From NCBI GenBank assembly GCA_963759155.1, contig CAVWXX010000008.1, positions 62,001 through 126,000 on the forward strand: a stretch of 64,000 bases of DNA. Reading direction: 5' to 3'. The position numbers were made by a program, and so were the translations under genes. Below are positions 44,348 to 54,191 of the stretch, piece by piece. The notes beneath the pieces were generated by a model that searched no databases, was not told the DNA's origin, and was given only the letters and a program-made list of their open reading frames with translations. The stretch comes from SZUA-36 sp963759155 (GTDB taxonomy: Bacteria; Pseudomonadota; Gammaproteobacteria; Xanthomonadales; SZUA-36). The number at the start of each line of letters is the position of its first letter. Within the stretch, counting starts at the first letter, position 1.

Positions 44348-46534
44348 ATGCAATCCATCCCGACAAAGTCTGTATTGAGGGTCGCCTTACCGGTGCCGCT
44401 AAGACAGCTTTTTGACTACCTGCCGGCTCAAAACGATGTCATTCCGCTTAGCGGGCAACGCGTGGTGGTTCCGTTCGGGCGCCGCAAAATGGTGGGTGTG
44501 ATTGTGGAAGTTACCAACCAGAGTGAGTTACCACTCGATAAGCTGGCTACCGTTATCGACTACCCCGATGGCGGGCAAACCGTGCTGACCGATGAACTTC
44601 TGGAACTGCTGAAATGGAGCTGGCGTTATTACAAGCATGCGCCAGGTGAGGTGGTATTTAATGCCTTGCCGCCCTTGCTTCGCAAGCCCGGTAGCGCAAT
44701 ACCGCCGGCGCCGGTGCAATACCGGCTCACAGGTGATGGTGAGCAGCGTTTGCTGCAACCCGCCGGACGACTGAAAGCCCAGATGGCCCTGCTCGAAAAG
44801 ATCCATGAAGGCGTGAACACGGCACCGCAAATGCGTGCTTTTGCAGTTAGCTGGCGGAAGACACTGACCCGTCTGGTGGAGCAGGGTTGGGTGCAGGCTG
44901 AAGCCTGGGAGCCGGCAGCATCAACGCCATTGCCAGGCCCCGAATTGATGGATGAGCAAAGACTGGCAGTGGAGGCCATCAAGCACAGTCATGGCAGCTT
45001 TCACTGCCATTTACTCGATGGCATTACCGGTAGCGGTAAGACAGAGGTCTATTTGCAGGTGCTTGAAGACGTTCTCAACCGGGGCGGACAGGCACTGCTG
45101 CTTGTTCCCGAGATCGGTCTGACACCACAACTGGTCAACCGTTTTAGAAAACGCCTGGGTTTTGAGCCGGTGGTGACCCATTCAGATCTTAGCGAAGGCC
45201 AGCGGTTGCAGGCCTGGGCACTGGCCAGGCGTGGACTGGCGAGACTGGTTATTGGCACACGCTCTGCTTTGTTTCTGCCCATGCCTGAGTTGCAGTTGAT
45301 CATCCTTGACGAAGAGCACGATGCCTCGTTCAAGCAACAGGACGGATTTCGATATTCCAGTCGTGATGTGGCCGTCAAACGCGCAGCGGATTTGAAAGTG
45401 CCGGTGGTGCTTGGAACAGCGACACCCTCACTTGAAACATTCAGTAATGCCAGGAGTAGCCGCTATAGCTGGCACCGCCTGAGACAACGCGCGACCGGCG
45501 CTGCAGAACCACGTTGGCGGGTGCTGGACCTGATACAACAGACCATGACCGGAGGCATTTCAGCAGTGGCCATGAAGGCCGTTGCCGAGACACTGGAGAA
45601 AGGTGAACAGGCGCTGGTTTTCCTGAACAGGCGAGGTTATGCACCGGTTATCCTGTGTCATGATTGCGGCTGGCACGGTGCGTGTCAGCATTGCGATGCC
45701 AACCTGACCTGGCACAAGGCCGGCCACCGCTTACTGTGTCACCACTGTGACAGTGTTGCACGGGTGCCGGCGCTTTGTCCTGAGTGTGGTGCTGACGCCT
45801 TGCAGGGGGCCGGTGAGGGTACCGAGCAACTGGAACAGGTTCTGGGCAAAGCCTTTCCGGATACTCCCCTGTTGCGTTTTGACCGCGACAGTGTGCGGAA
45901 AAAGGGTGAGTTTGAACGACTGGCCCGGCAGGTCAAGAGCGGCGAGTCCTGTTTGCTGGTGGGAACCCAGATGCTGGCCAAGGGCCATCACTTTCCCAGG
46001 GTAACCCTGGTTGTCATCGTCAACCTGGACCAGGCCCTCTACAGTGCCGACTTCCGGGCCCTGGAGCGTATGGGACAATTGATGGTACAGGTAGCCGGTC
46101 GTGCCGGTCGTGATGAACTGCCCGGTGAAGTGATTTTGCAAACGCATTACCCGCAACACGAAACTTTGCTTACCCTGCTGACGTCAGGCTACGAAGCATT
46201 TGCTACCGATATCTGCACTGACCGGGAGATAGCCTGCCTGCCACCGTTCAGTCACCAGGCCCTGCTGCGTTCAGACGCCCGCGAGAAGAATGATGTGAAG
46301 TTCTTTCTGGACCAGGCGAAGCAGTGTTTTCCATCTGGAGAGGCTGCAATTTACGGGCCTTTCCCGGCCATGATGGAGCGTAGAAGCGGCCGTACCCGGT
46401 GGTATTTACTGCTGCAGGCCGGCAAGCGTTCGGATTTGCACCGGCAGCTTGATGAGTGGGTGTTGAAGCTTCAGAAGCTCCCTTCCGGGCGGAAGGTGCG
46501 CTGGTCAGTCGATGTTGATCCACAGGATTATTGA
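44348..46534 (+). CDS. priA: Primosomal protein N' (replication restart helicase)
   Basis: A 728-residue superfamily-2 3'-5' helicase that reloads the replisome at stalled forks. It has an N-terminal 3'-DNA-binding domain (LRVALPVPLRQLFDYLP), Walker A (GITGSGKTEVYL), DEEH box (ILDEEHDASFKQQ) and a zinc-binding insertion of eight cysteines (CHDCGWHGACQHC ... CHHC ... CPEC). The motif VI region is GRAGRDELPGEV. Domain content and length match E. coli PriA. It is oriented away from the zinc-ribbon gene. Confidence 0.99.
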   Translation: MQSIPTKSVLRVALPVPLRQLFDYLPAQNDVIPLSGQRVVVPFGRRKMVGVIVEVTNQSELPLDKLATVIDYPDGGQTVLTDELLELLKWSWRYYKHAPGEVVFNALPPLLRKPGSAIPPAPVQYRLTGDGEQRLLQPAGRLKAQMALLEKIHEGVNTAPQMRAFAVSWRKTLTRLVEQGWVQAEAWEPAASTPLPGPELMDEQRLAVEAIKHSHGSFHCHLLDGITGSGKTEVYLQVLEDVLNRGGQALLLVPEIGLTPQLVNRFRKRLGFEPVVTHSDLSEGQRLQAWALARRGLARLVIGTRSALFLPMPELQLIILDEEHDASFKQQDGFRYSSRDVAVKRAADLKVPVVLGTATPSLETFSNARSSRYSWHRLRQRATGAAEPRWRVLDLIQQTMTGGISAVAMKAVAETLEKGEQALVFLNRRGYAPVILCHDCGWHGACQHCDANLTWHKAGHRLLCHHCDSVARVPALCPECGADALQGAGEGTEQLEQVLGKAFPDTPLLRFDRDSVRKKGEFERLARQVKSGESCLLVGTQMLAKGHHFPRVTLVVIVNLDQALYSADFRALERMGQLMVQVAGRAGRDELPGEVILQTHYPQHETLLTLLTSGYEAFATDICTDREIACLPPFSHQALLRSDAREKNDVKFFLDQAKQCFPSGEAAIYGPFPAMMERRSGRTRWYLLLQAGKRSDLHRQLDEWVLKLQKLPSGRKVRWSVDVDPQDY

Positions 46535-46691
46535 ATTTATCAGGAAAAAGCTTGCCACTAAGCCTCGTTCGTGACCAATGACACTGATGTAACGATGGTT
46601 ATATGAGAGACGATGAGTGGTTGAAAAAGCGCCGTATCGTACCTATACAACACACAGCTTCATTTAAGAAGTAGCAGAGCAGGTTTAGCAA

Positions 46692-47699
46692 ATGGAATCT
46701 ACCCAAGAAAACCCACAAACACAACAACAGCATCCCGAGCGCGTGGCATTCAAGGAGCTCAGCAAGGTAGCCAACGAACTTATCATCGGTCAGGGGCGGC
46801 TGATGGAGCGCCTGGTGATGGCATTGCTTTGCAATGGCCACTTGCTGGTGGAAGGCGCCCCCGGTCTTGCCAAGACAACGGCCATCAAGGTGCTGGCAGA
46901 ACGAATCGAAGGTGATTTTCACCGCATTCAGTTTACGCCCGACCTGTTACCGGCTGATTTGACCGGCACGGAAATTTACCGGCCCCAGGAAGGTACTTTC
47001 GAATTTCAGCAGGGTCCGATTTTTCATAACATGATTCTTGCCGACGAGGTCAACCGTGCGCCGGCCAAGGTTCAGTCTGCCATGCTCGAGGCCATGGGTG
47101 AACACCAGGTTACCGTTGGCCGGGTCACTTATAAAATGCCGCCTTTGTTCCTGGTCATGGCCACGCAGAACCCGATCGAACAGGAGGGAACCTATCCCTT
47201 ACCCGAGGCACAGCTCGATCGTTTCCTGATGCATGTCTCGATCGGCTACCCGGACGCAAAAGCGGAACAGGATATTCTTGAATTGGCCCGCGGGCAGGCG
47301 CGTGACGAGTTGGGTAGCAAGCCAGAACCCAAAACACTGGTTACCCAGCAGCAGGTGTTTGCCGCACAAAGACAGGTGCTTGATCTGCACATGGCACCTG
47401 CTTTGCAGGAGTACATCGTTCAGCTGGTGTTAGCGACCCGTAATGCCGGGCAGTGGGACGAAGAGCTCGGGCGCCTGGTCAGTTATGGTGCAAGCCCCCG
47501 TGCGACGATTGGCCTGGATCGCTGTGCACGCGCACGCGCCTGGCTTGATGGCCGTGACTTTGTTTCACCGGATGATATTCACGCAGTGATACACGAAGTT
47601 TTTCGTCATCGCGTTTTGTTGTCATATGAGGCGGAGGCCGATGGTGTCACCGTGGATGAACTGGTCAACCGCTTACTGGATCTGGTTCCTGTTCCATGA
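46692..47699 (+). CDS. MoxR-family AAA+ ATPase
   Basis: A 335-residue AAA_3 ATPase with Walker A EGAPGLAKTTAI, Walker B ILADEVNRAPAKVQ and sensor region ATQNPIEQEGTYPLPEAQLDRF. MoxR proteins work with VWA proteins as chaperones or activators of envelope and metabolic complexes. It heads a six-gene operon and overlaps the DUF58 gene (ATGA). Confidence 0.95.
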   Translation: MESTQENPQTQQQHPERVAFKELSKVANELIIGQGRLMERLVMALLCNGHLLVEGAPGLAKTTAIKVLAERIEGDFHRIQFTPDLLPADLTGTEIYRPQEGTFEFQQGPIFHNMILADEVNRAPAKVQSAMLEAMGEHQVTVGRVTYKMPPLFLVMATQNPIEQEGTYPLPEAQLDRFLMHVSIGYPDAKAEQDILELARGQARDELGSKPEPKTLVTQQQVFAAQRQVLDLHMAPALQEYIVQLVLATRNAGQWDEELGRLVSYGASPRATIGLDRCARARAWLDGRDFVSPDDIHAVIHEVFRHRVLLSYEAEADGVTVDELVNRLLDLVPVP

Positions 47700-48622
47700 C
47701 AGAAATTGCGGGCGATGGCATTCACTTAAGTGCGTCCGAGTTAATCGCACTAAAGCCTCGTTGCAATGCGCTTAGCTTGCCGGCGCACAGCCCTGCCGCG
47801 TCCTCGCTGGCAGGCGCCTATCGCTCCCGTTTCCGTGGCAGGGGTGTGGATTACGTGGAGTCACGCCACTATCTTCCCGGTGATGATATTCGCAATATGG
47901 ACTGGCGTGTTACCGCACGAACAGGCCGGGCGCATACCAAGATCTTTCAGGAGGAAAGAGAACGACCCGTGCTGGTCGTTGTGGATGCAAGCCCCAGTCT
48001 TTATTTTGGTACACGAAAACGACTGAAATCCGTTGCCGCCGGCCAGATGGCTGCAGCCGTGGCCTGGGCAGCGGTGCGGCGGGGTGACCGTATTGGTGCC
48101 TTCCTGTTTACCTCGGACGATCATCGGGAGTTACGACCGGCCGGCGGGCGCCGGGGCGCCATGCGGGTTATCCAGGGTTTGGTGGAATGGTTAAACCCCG
48201 AAACGGCCCACCAGGGCCAAAAGCCACTGTCGGTATCGTTGGAGCGTGTAAGACACGCCGTACGCCCGGGTAGCCTGGTTATTATCATCAGTGACTTTTT
48301 TAACCTCGACGAGCAGTGTCACCGTCACCTGTCGCGTCTGCGGCAACATAACGACGTCATTGGTTGCCAGGTGATGGACCCCGCAGAGCAGCACCTCCCT
48401 GTCGGCAGGTTTCCGATCTCTGACGGTGAGAACAGCGCCATGCTGGATACCCACCTGGAGCTGCCGCGCCGGCAGTTTAACCAGATGAGTGACGAGCATG
48501 GCTCGATACCCCGGCGCATGTTCCAGCGTCATAAGTGTGGCTGGATGGTCTTGAAAACATCGGATGACCCGGTGGACGTACTGGGCCGTGAATTACGCTT
48601 ACTGGTCGGGCGAGGCGCATGA
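47696..48622 (+). CDS. DUF58 domain protein
   Basis: A 308-residue protein with the DUF58 signature GRGVDYVESRHYLPGDDIRNMDWRV split by short variable parts, and a VWA-like fold ending (VVVDASPSLYFG as MIDAS-like motif). It is the usual second member of MoxR-VWA operons and probably binds the ATPase. Start and stop overlap both neighbours. Confidence 0.93.
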   Translation: MTEIAGDGIHLSASELIALKPRCNALSLPAHSPAASSLAGAYRSRFRGRGVDYVESRHYLPGDDIRNMDWRVTARTGRAHTKIFQEERERPVLVVVDASPSLYFGTRKRLKSVAAGQMAAAVAWAAVRRGDRIGAFLFTSDDHRELRPAGGRRGAMRVIQGLVEWLNPETAHQGQKPLSVSLERVRHAVRPGSLVIIISDFFNLDEQCHRHLSRLRQHNDVIGCQVMDPAEQHLPVGRFPISDGENSAMLDTHLELPRRQFNQMSDEHGSIPRRMFQRHKCGWMVLKTSDDPVDVLGRELRLLVGRGA

Positions 48623-49086
48623 ACCCCGACCTGATGTCACAGTTACGCGATATTCATGCTGCAGCGCCAGTTTCATGGTGGCCGCCGGCACCGGGCTGGT
48701 GGGTGCTCGCTTTGTTGCTGCTGGTGTTATTGAGCTGGTTGGGTCGACGTCTGCTGGCGCGATTTCGGTTGTATCAACGGCGAAAACAAATGCTGGGTTG
48801 GGTTGAGCATTTGAATGCCAACATTGATCCACGGCGTGATCCACAGGCATACCTGTCCACGCTTAACCGCATTTTCAAGCTGGTCGCGATGCGGGCATTT
48901 CCTGCTCAGCAATGTGCAGCACTGAATGGTCAGGATTGGGTAAATTTTCTGATTGAGAATATGAAGAAATCATCATCAGCGGAGTCGCTGGCCGTGCTGG
49001 CGACGGGTCCGTATGATCCGGCTCCGACGTTTGATCCTGAGCTGATGAGTGAACTGACCCGCAACTGGATCAGGCAGCATGGCTGA
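48619..49086 (+). CDS. DUF4381 domain membrane protein
   Basis: A 155-residue protein with one membrane helix (WWVLALLLLVLLSWLGRRLL) after the PVSWWPPAPGW segment characteristic of DUF4381. The cytoplasmic tail is helical. The family occurs only in this operon type and its role is not established. It overlaps the next VWA gene by 8 bp. Confidence 0.9.
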   Translation: MNPDLMSQLRDIHAAAPVSWWPPAPGWWVLALLLLVLLSWLGRRLLARFRLYQRRKQMLGWVEHLNANIDPRRDPQAYLSTLNRIFKLVAMRAFPAQQCAALNGQDWVNFLIENMKKSSSAESLAVLATGPYDPAPTFDPELMSELTRNWIRQHG

Positions 49087-50098
49087 AGAATTCCTGACAT
49101 CCGGTTTCACTATTGCCTGGCCCTGGCTGTTAGTGTTGGCGCCGGTTCCGTGGTTGCTGCGTTTGGTTATGCCTGCATCAAAGTCGGGTGATCTACAGGC
49201 CTTGCGCGTACCCTGGTTCTCTGCGGTGGCGGGTGAAAAAGGCGGATGGATGCGTAAACCCTGGCTGGCACTGGTGGCGACATTGATCTGGCTGTTGCTG
49301 GTCGTGGCGGCATCCCGGCCGCAGTGGGTTGGTGAGATCGAGAGCTTGCCGGTAACCGGTCGGGACTTGTTGCTGGCTGTCGATATTTCCGGCAGCATGG
49401 ATACACAGGACATGGTTCTGAAAAAGGCGGCTGTTAATCGTCTGAAGGTCGTCAAGAAGGTGGCCGGTGAATTTATCCAGCGCCGCCATGGTGACCGTGT
49501 CGGGCTGATTTTATTTGGCAGTCGCGCCTATCTGCAAACACCCTTGACCTTTGACACCGAAACGACTGCTACCCTGCTCGAAGAATCAGAAATTGGCCTG
49601 GCCGGACGTGAGACGGCCATCGGCGATGCCATTGGCCTGGCGGTCAAGCGTTTGCGGGATGATGCCGCTGCCGAGCGCGTGCTCGTGTTGTTGACTGATG
49701 GCGCGAACACCTCGGGTGAGGTACAGCCCTTACAAGCGGCCGGTTTTGCTGCGCGTGACGGTCTGACTGTTTATACGGTGGGTGTCGGCGCAGATGAAAT
49801 GATGGTGCAGGATTTCTTTGGTAGCCGGGTGGTTAACCCGTCTGCTGATCTGGATGAAGATACATTACGTGCGATTGCAGACCAGACCGGTGGGCGCTAC
49901 TTCAGGGCCCGCGATGCCAAGAGTCTTGAAAAAATCTATGAAATTCTGGATGAGCTGGAGCCTGTCGAAAGCGATGTCGAAACCATTCGTCCCATCGATG
50001 AATTGTTTTACTGGCCCTTGGGTATTGCATACGCCCTGGCCATGCTGGCGGCCCTGTTTACCATCCGTCCGTTCAACCTGCGTGCATTGACGTCATGA
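49079..50098 (+). CDS. VWA domain membrane protein (BatA-like)
   Basis: A 339-residue inner-membrane protein with two N-terminal helices, a VWA domain with an intact MIDAS metal site (AVDISGSMD, then TDGANTSGE) and a C-terminal helix (LFYWPLGIAYALAMLAALFTI). It corresponds to BatA of the Bacteroides aerotolerance operon, where VWA proteins interact with MoxR. It overlaps the next gene (ATGA). Confidence 0.93.
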   Translation: MAEEFLTSGFTIAWPWLLVLAPVPWLLRLVMPASKSGDLQALRVPWFSAVAGEKGGWMRKPWLALVATLIWLLLVVAASRPQWVGEIESLPVTGRDLLLAVDISGSMDTQDMVLKKAAVNRLKVVKKVAGEFIQRRHGDRVGLILFGSRAYLQTPLTFDTETTATLLEESEIGLAGRETAIGDAIGLAVKRLRDDAAAERVLVLLTDGANTSGEVQPLQAAGFAARDGLTVYTVGVGADEMMVQDFFGSRVVNPSADLDEDTLRAIADQTGGRYFRARDAKSLEKIYEILDELEPVESDVETIRPIDELFYWPLGIAYALAMLAALFTIRPFNLRALTS

Positions 50099-51813
50099 TG
50101 GATAGCCTGCCTTTACATTTTATACGACCGCTGTGGCTGGCCCTGGCGCCAATGGCCGTCATCCTGCCTTTGCTGTGGCGTCATTTACGCCGCCCTTCGG
50201 GTGATTGGAGCAAGGTTTGTGATACGCACCTGTTGCGCTGGTTGAGTGTCGGTAATGCGGCAGCCAAACCATCGCGGTTCGGACCCTGGCTGGCAGGGCT
50301 GGTGTGGCTTGTGGCAGCGATTGCGCTGGCGGGGCCGAGCTGGCAAAAACTACCGGACAGCTCTTTTACCTCTCGCGATGCGCGTGTGCTGGTGCTGGAT
50401 CTGTCGCTGTCCATGCTGGCAGAAGATCTCAAACCGAACCGGCTGGCGCAGGCACATTTCAGATTGTCCGATATGCTCGAAGCGACATCGGAGGGTCAAA
50501 CCGGCCTGGTGGCTTATGCAGGTGATGCCTTTGTGGTCTCACCGCTGACCAGTGATACGAATACCATCAAGAATATGCTGCCGGCATTACGTCCGGATGT
50601 GATCCCGGTTTTCGGCAGTCGCCCTGACCGCGCACTGGAACTGGCGGCTGAATTGCTGACACGTTCGGGCATGGCGCGGGGTGAAATCCTGTTGATTTCA
50701 GATAGTGGTAGCCGGGCCGCTGCCAATGTTGCAGCGGGTCTTGCGAACAAGGGTATTTTTACTTCGGTACTGGCAGTCGGTACGGTGCAGGGTGCGCCGA
50801 TTCCAAGCGGTGAAGGTTTTGTCAGTGACAGCAGTGGCAATATCGTCGTGGCCCGTGTTGAGCGGGACGCCCTGCAGGCCATCGCAAATGCAGGTGCTGG
50901 GAAATATTCGGAATTAACGGCTGGCAGCAACGCAAATTCACCCTGGGCGGCAATCGAGGGAAGTGAGTTTGCGCGCAAGGATGACGCGCTGGGAGAGCGC
51001 TGGAAGGATGCCGGGCCGTGGCTGGTTTTAATTTTATTGCCGTTCGTGGCACTGGCCTTCCGCCGGGGTTTACTGTTCGTGTTGCCATTGCTGGTATTAC
51101 CCGGCGTATTGATCAGTACCGACGCAAATGCCGGTTTTTGGGATGATCTTTGGGCAACCAGGGATCAGCAGGCCCAGGCTGCACTTGCGCAGGAGCGTGC
51201 CGCGGATGCCGCCGTGCTTGCAAAGAACCCCGAGATTGCGGGTGAGGCCTTTTACCGCAGTGGTGATTTTGTTAATGCCGGTCAATCATACTCAAGGGTG
51301 AGAGAGGGACAAAATCAGGCAGACAGCCACTATAACTTTGCTAACTCGATGGCTCAACTGGGTGAATTTGACGCCGCCATCGCTGCCTATGATGAAGCCC
51401 TGGCCCTGGATCCGGACATGGAAGATGCCGCTTTCAACCGTGACCTTGTCGAGCAGATGAAGCAGCAAAAGGAGCAGCAGGAACAACAGGAGCAGCAGGA
51501 TTCGGAAGGCGAGTCCGATGAAGAGCAGGAGGGTGATGAGTCCCAGGAAGGGGAAGAGGGTGAAGAAGAATCCTCCGAAGACCAGCAGGAAGGTGAACAG
51601 GGTGATGAGGAGTCCGATGAGCAAACCGAAGGTGAGGAAACGGGTGAGCCTTCGGAATCCGAGATGGAACAGAATTGGTCAGAGGAAGATGCCCAGGCGA
51701 TGGAGCAGTGGTTGCGGCGCATTCCGGATGACCCGGGTGGTTTGTTGAGACGCAAGTTCCGCAATCAGCATGAGCGCCGCGGCGCCCCTGCCGATGAATC
51801 CGAGACATGGTAA
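50095..51813 (+). CDS. VWA and TPR protein (BatB/BatC fusion)
   Basis: A 572-residue protein that joins a BatB-type VWA domain (LDLSLSMLAEDLKPNRL; LLISDSGS) with a C-terminal TPR pair (SHYNFANSMAQLGEFDAAIAAY). A highly acidic, Gln/Glu-rich low-complexity tract follows (about residues 455-530, bases 51460-51680), then a conserved end with MEQWLRRIPDDPGGLLRRKF. In Bacteroides these are separate proteins, BatB and BatC. Membrane helices flank the VWA domain. Confidence 0.93.
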   Translation: MMDSLPLHFIRPLWLALAPMAVILPLLWRHLRRPSGDWSKVCDTHLLRWLSVGNAAAKPSRFGPWLAGLVWLVAAIALAGPSWQKLPDSSFTSRDARVLVLDLSLSMLAEDLKPNRLAQAHFRLSDMLEATSEGQTGLVAYAGDAFVVSPLTSDTNTIKNMLPALRPDVIPVFGSRPDRALELAAELLTRSGMARGEILLISDSGSRAAANVAAGLANKGIFTSVLAVGTVQGAPIPSGEGFVSDSSGNIVVARVERDALQAIANAGAGKYSELTAGSNANSPWAAIEGSEFARKDDALGERWKDAGPWLVLILLPFVALAFRRGLLFVLPLLVLPGVLISTDANAGFWDDLWATRDQQAQAALAQERAADAAVLAKNPEIAGEAFYRSGDFVNAGQSYSRVREGQNQADSHYNFANSMAQLGEFDAAIAAYDEALALDPDMEDAAFNRDLVEQMKQQKEQQEQQEQQDSEGESDEEQEGDESQEGEEGEEESSEDQQEGEQGDEESDEQTEGEETGEPSESEMEQNWSEEDAQAMEQWLRRIPDDPGGLLRRKFRNQHERRGAPADESETW

Positions 51814-51819
51814 TCAGGA

Positions 51820-53541
51820 ATGGAAAAGATGATTTTTAGTCATATACGCAAGCAGCTTGGCAACCTGTTTCTGGTCATGGTCTTGCTGTTGGTTTACACG
51901 CAGGTGCACGCAGCCGGGGTCACAGCCAAGCTGGATCGAAGCAGCGCTGTTGTTGGTGAGACGGTGACACTGGTGTTGGAGACCAATGATACAAACCAAA
52001 GCCTTGATTCTGATTTTTCGGCGCTGCAGGCGGATTTTGATGTACTGAACCGTCGCTCAGAAACCCAGATGTCATTTGTGAATGGAACACAGAAGGCGAG
52101 TGTCCGCCTGGTCATTACACTCGAACCCAAACGCGAGGGTAACCTGTTAATACCGTCCTTGAAGTTTCCGGGTGCCACTTCGAACCCGCTGACCTTAAAG
52201 GTCTCTGCGGCACCGGCATTGGCACCGGGTGAGGCGGAGCCTGTTTTTATCGAAGTGACGGTTCAGCCTGGCGAAGGTCCTTATTACGTGCTTTCGCAAA
52301 TCAGCCTGATGGTCAGGATTTTTTACCAGGCCAACCTGACGGAAGCAGCGATCAACCCACCGGCACCTGCACAAGCCTCGGTACGTTTGCTGGACGAGGT
52401 TCCCTACCAGTCCGACCGGAATGGTGAGCGCTATCGTGTACTGGAGCGCCGTTATGCGATCTTTCCCGAGCGCTCAGGCACACTGACCATCCCGGCCATG
52501 CAGCTCAGCGGGCGGTTGATTGAGAGGCCATCCGACCGTTTATGGCAACCGACAGTGCGGGGTCGCCGGGTACAGGTTGAAAGTGAACCATTGACACTTG
52601 AAATCAGTCCACGTCCCGACTCATTTAGCGGAGATTTCTGGTTGCCAGCACGGCGTGTCACCCTGTCGCAGCAAATTACGGATAATGAAAAATTACATGT
52701 TGGTGAACCGATAACACGCACCATCATAGTGGATGCCGTGGGCCTGGAGGAAAACATGCTGGAAGAGCCTGTATGGCCGGATTTGCCCGAAACCCGTATC
52801 TACCCGGACCAACCTCAAGGTATAAGCCGCGATGATGGAGAATGGGTGCTGGGCCACAAGGAGTTCCGTTATGCCATCGTGCCGGAACAAGCCGGTGAAC
52901 TGGAGTTGCCTGAAATCAGGCTGGACTGGTGGGATACCGTGACCCACCAGCAACGCACTGCCGTATTGCCGGCGCACCGGCTCAATGTGTTGCCCTCCGA
53001 AACTGGCCCGTCAGCTGCGCTGCCGCCTTCAGATGTCGGGGTCCAGCCCGATGTTTCCCGGGTTACACCGGTCGATGGCGCCCTGATGCCGTCAACGGCC
53101 CTGGTGTGGAAAACAAGTACAGCCGCGTTTGCGGTTTTGTGGCTGCTAACCCTGGTTTTGTACTTTCGTCGCGGTGGCGCCAAAGCAAACCTGGCAGACC
53201 CGAATGGTTTGGTTACTCCGGCTGAAAAAGAACTGTTGAAACATTTCCAACAGGCTTGTCAGAAAGGTGATGCTTCCACGGCACGTAAAGATCTCGCATG
53301 CTGGGTCAGGAATTACGCCCCACAGGAACTACGCGGCAGTATGCGTGATTTTGGTGCTGCCTGTGGTGACACGGCACTGCACGCGGCCATTGCTGAGCTT
53401 GATATCAGTGGGTTTTCCGATGATGGTAGCGGCAGTTGGAAAGGTGATTCTTTGTGGCTTGCTTTTAAGGCCTGGCAGGCCAGCGTGGAAAAGCCACAAA
53501 TGGCGAGGATTGGTAACAAGCCGGATTTGTACGCCCGCTAA
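51820..53541 (+). CDS. BatD-family protein
   Basis: A 573-residue protein with a signal peptide, tandem Ig-like beta domains (AKLDRSSAVVGETVTLVLE start, then FIEVTVQPGEGPYYVLSQ), a transmembrane helix near 440-460 (FAVLWLLTLVLYFRR) and a short cytoplasmic tail. This is the BatD layout. It closes the MoxR-to-BatD operon, 6 bp after the VWA/TPR gene. Its periplasmic part probably binds envelope partners of the VWA proteins. Confidence 0.92.
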   Translation: MEKMIFSHIRKQLGNLFLVMVLLLVYTQVHAAGVTAKLDRSSAVVGETVTLVLETNDTNQSLDSDFSALQADFDVLNRRSETQMSFVNGTQKASVRLVITLEPKREGNLLIPSLKFPGATSNPLTLKVSAAPALAPGEAEPVFIEVTVQPGEGPYYVLSQISLMVRIFYQANLTEAAINPPAPAQASVRLLDEVPYQSDRNGERYRVLERRYAIFPERSGTLTIPAMQLSGRLIERPSDRLWQPTVRGRRVQVESEPLTLEISPRPDSFSGDFWLPARRVTLSQQITDNEKLHVGEPITRTIIVDAVGLEENMLEEPVWPDLPETRIYPDQPQGISRDDGEWVLGHKEFRYAIVPEQAGELELPEIRLDWWDTVTHQQRTAVLPAHRLNVLPSETGPSAALPPSDVGVQPDVSRVTPVDGALMPSTALVWKTSTAAFAVLWLLTLVLYFRRGGAKANLADPNGLVTPAEKELLKHFQQACQKGDASTARKDLACWVRNYAPQELRGSMRDFGAACGDTALHAAIAELDISGFSDDGSGSWKGDSLWLAFKAWQASVEKPQMARIGNKPDLYAR

Positions 53542-53606
53542 GGGGTGACATGCTCCAAAGTGAAGGGGTAATACAGTGCTGGTTACGATACCTGGCTACG
53601 GTTGAT

Positions 53607-53636
53607 GGACCGTGCTGCATTTTTACAGCACGGTCC
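53607..53636. terminator. Hairpin terminator candidate between BatD and an orphan gene
   Basis: GGACCGTGCTG (53607-53617) pairs with CAGCACGGTCC (53626-53636) around a T-rich 8-base loop. It lies where two convergent genes meet. No following T-run. Confidence 0.6.
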
Positions 53637-53699
53637 CGTGTCATACTTTCAACCTGACCTCATTTGGCAGGTCGTCCAGGTTTAGTAGCGGTATGGGTT

Positions 53700-54191
53700 T
53701 TAGCGGTTTCCCTTTGAGTCCTGTGCATCAGGCAACTGGCTGCGGCCTGATCCGATGGGTTCGTACAGAAATATTTGGGTCAAACCACCTTCCAGGTCCT
53801 CTATAATGACCTCCAGGGAGGGAGCTCTTCCGCTGTTGACTTTACCCGAAGGCGCACGATTACTGTCATCGACGGCAAAATCGATGTAAATCATGTATTC
53901 ATCGACATATTCGGTCGGCACAACAATACTGGTCTCCAGTAATAACCTTCCACCACAATTGTCACTGCCGGAGCAATATTCGCCGCCACCTGGTATTTCG
54001 GCAACGCCCATTGAATCCATCACGTTGTCAAAATCAATGTTCAGGTGCGGGCTATCAGCCTCTTCCAGCATGCTGTCAATCCGCTGCCAGATGTCATCGG
54101 ACACAATGCCTTCCGCGGCATGGTGTGACCACGCTGGTGTGACCAGTAATACCCCAAGGAACATCAGGCTTAGTATCATTAACCGTTTCAT
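53700..54191 (-). CDS. Secreted protein of unknown family
   Basis: A 163-residue exported protein: signal peptide MKRLMILSLMFLGVLLVTPAWS then a mature start HHAAEGIVSDDIW. I do not recognise a domain. The middle part has two cysteines in YCSGSDNCGG, probably a disulfide, and is rich in acidic residues; the end is polar (GSGRSQLPDAQDSKGNR). GGAGA upstream of the ATG at 54191 supports the start. No clear partner gene is near, so this is an orphan. Confidence 0.78.
   Translation of the reverse strand: MKRLMILSLMFLGVLLVTPAWSHHAAEGIVSDDIWQRIDSMLEEADSPHLNIDFDNVMDSMGVAEIPGGGEYCSGSDNCGGRLLLETSIVVPTEYVDEYMIYIDFAVDDSNRAPSGKVNSGRAPSLEVIIEDLEGGLTQIFLYEPIGSGRSQLPDAQDSKGNR

Noticed and set aside
51460..51680. 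CRISPR or tandem-repeat array
   Set aside because: The periodic look comes from Glu/Gln codon runs (GAG, CAG, GAA) in a coding low-complexity tract, without spaced identical units.
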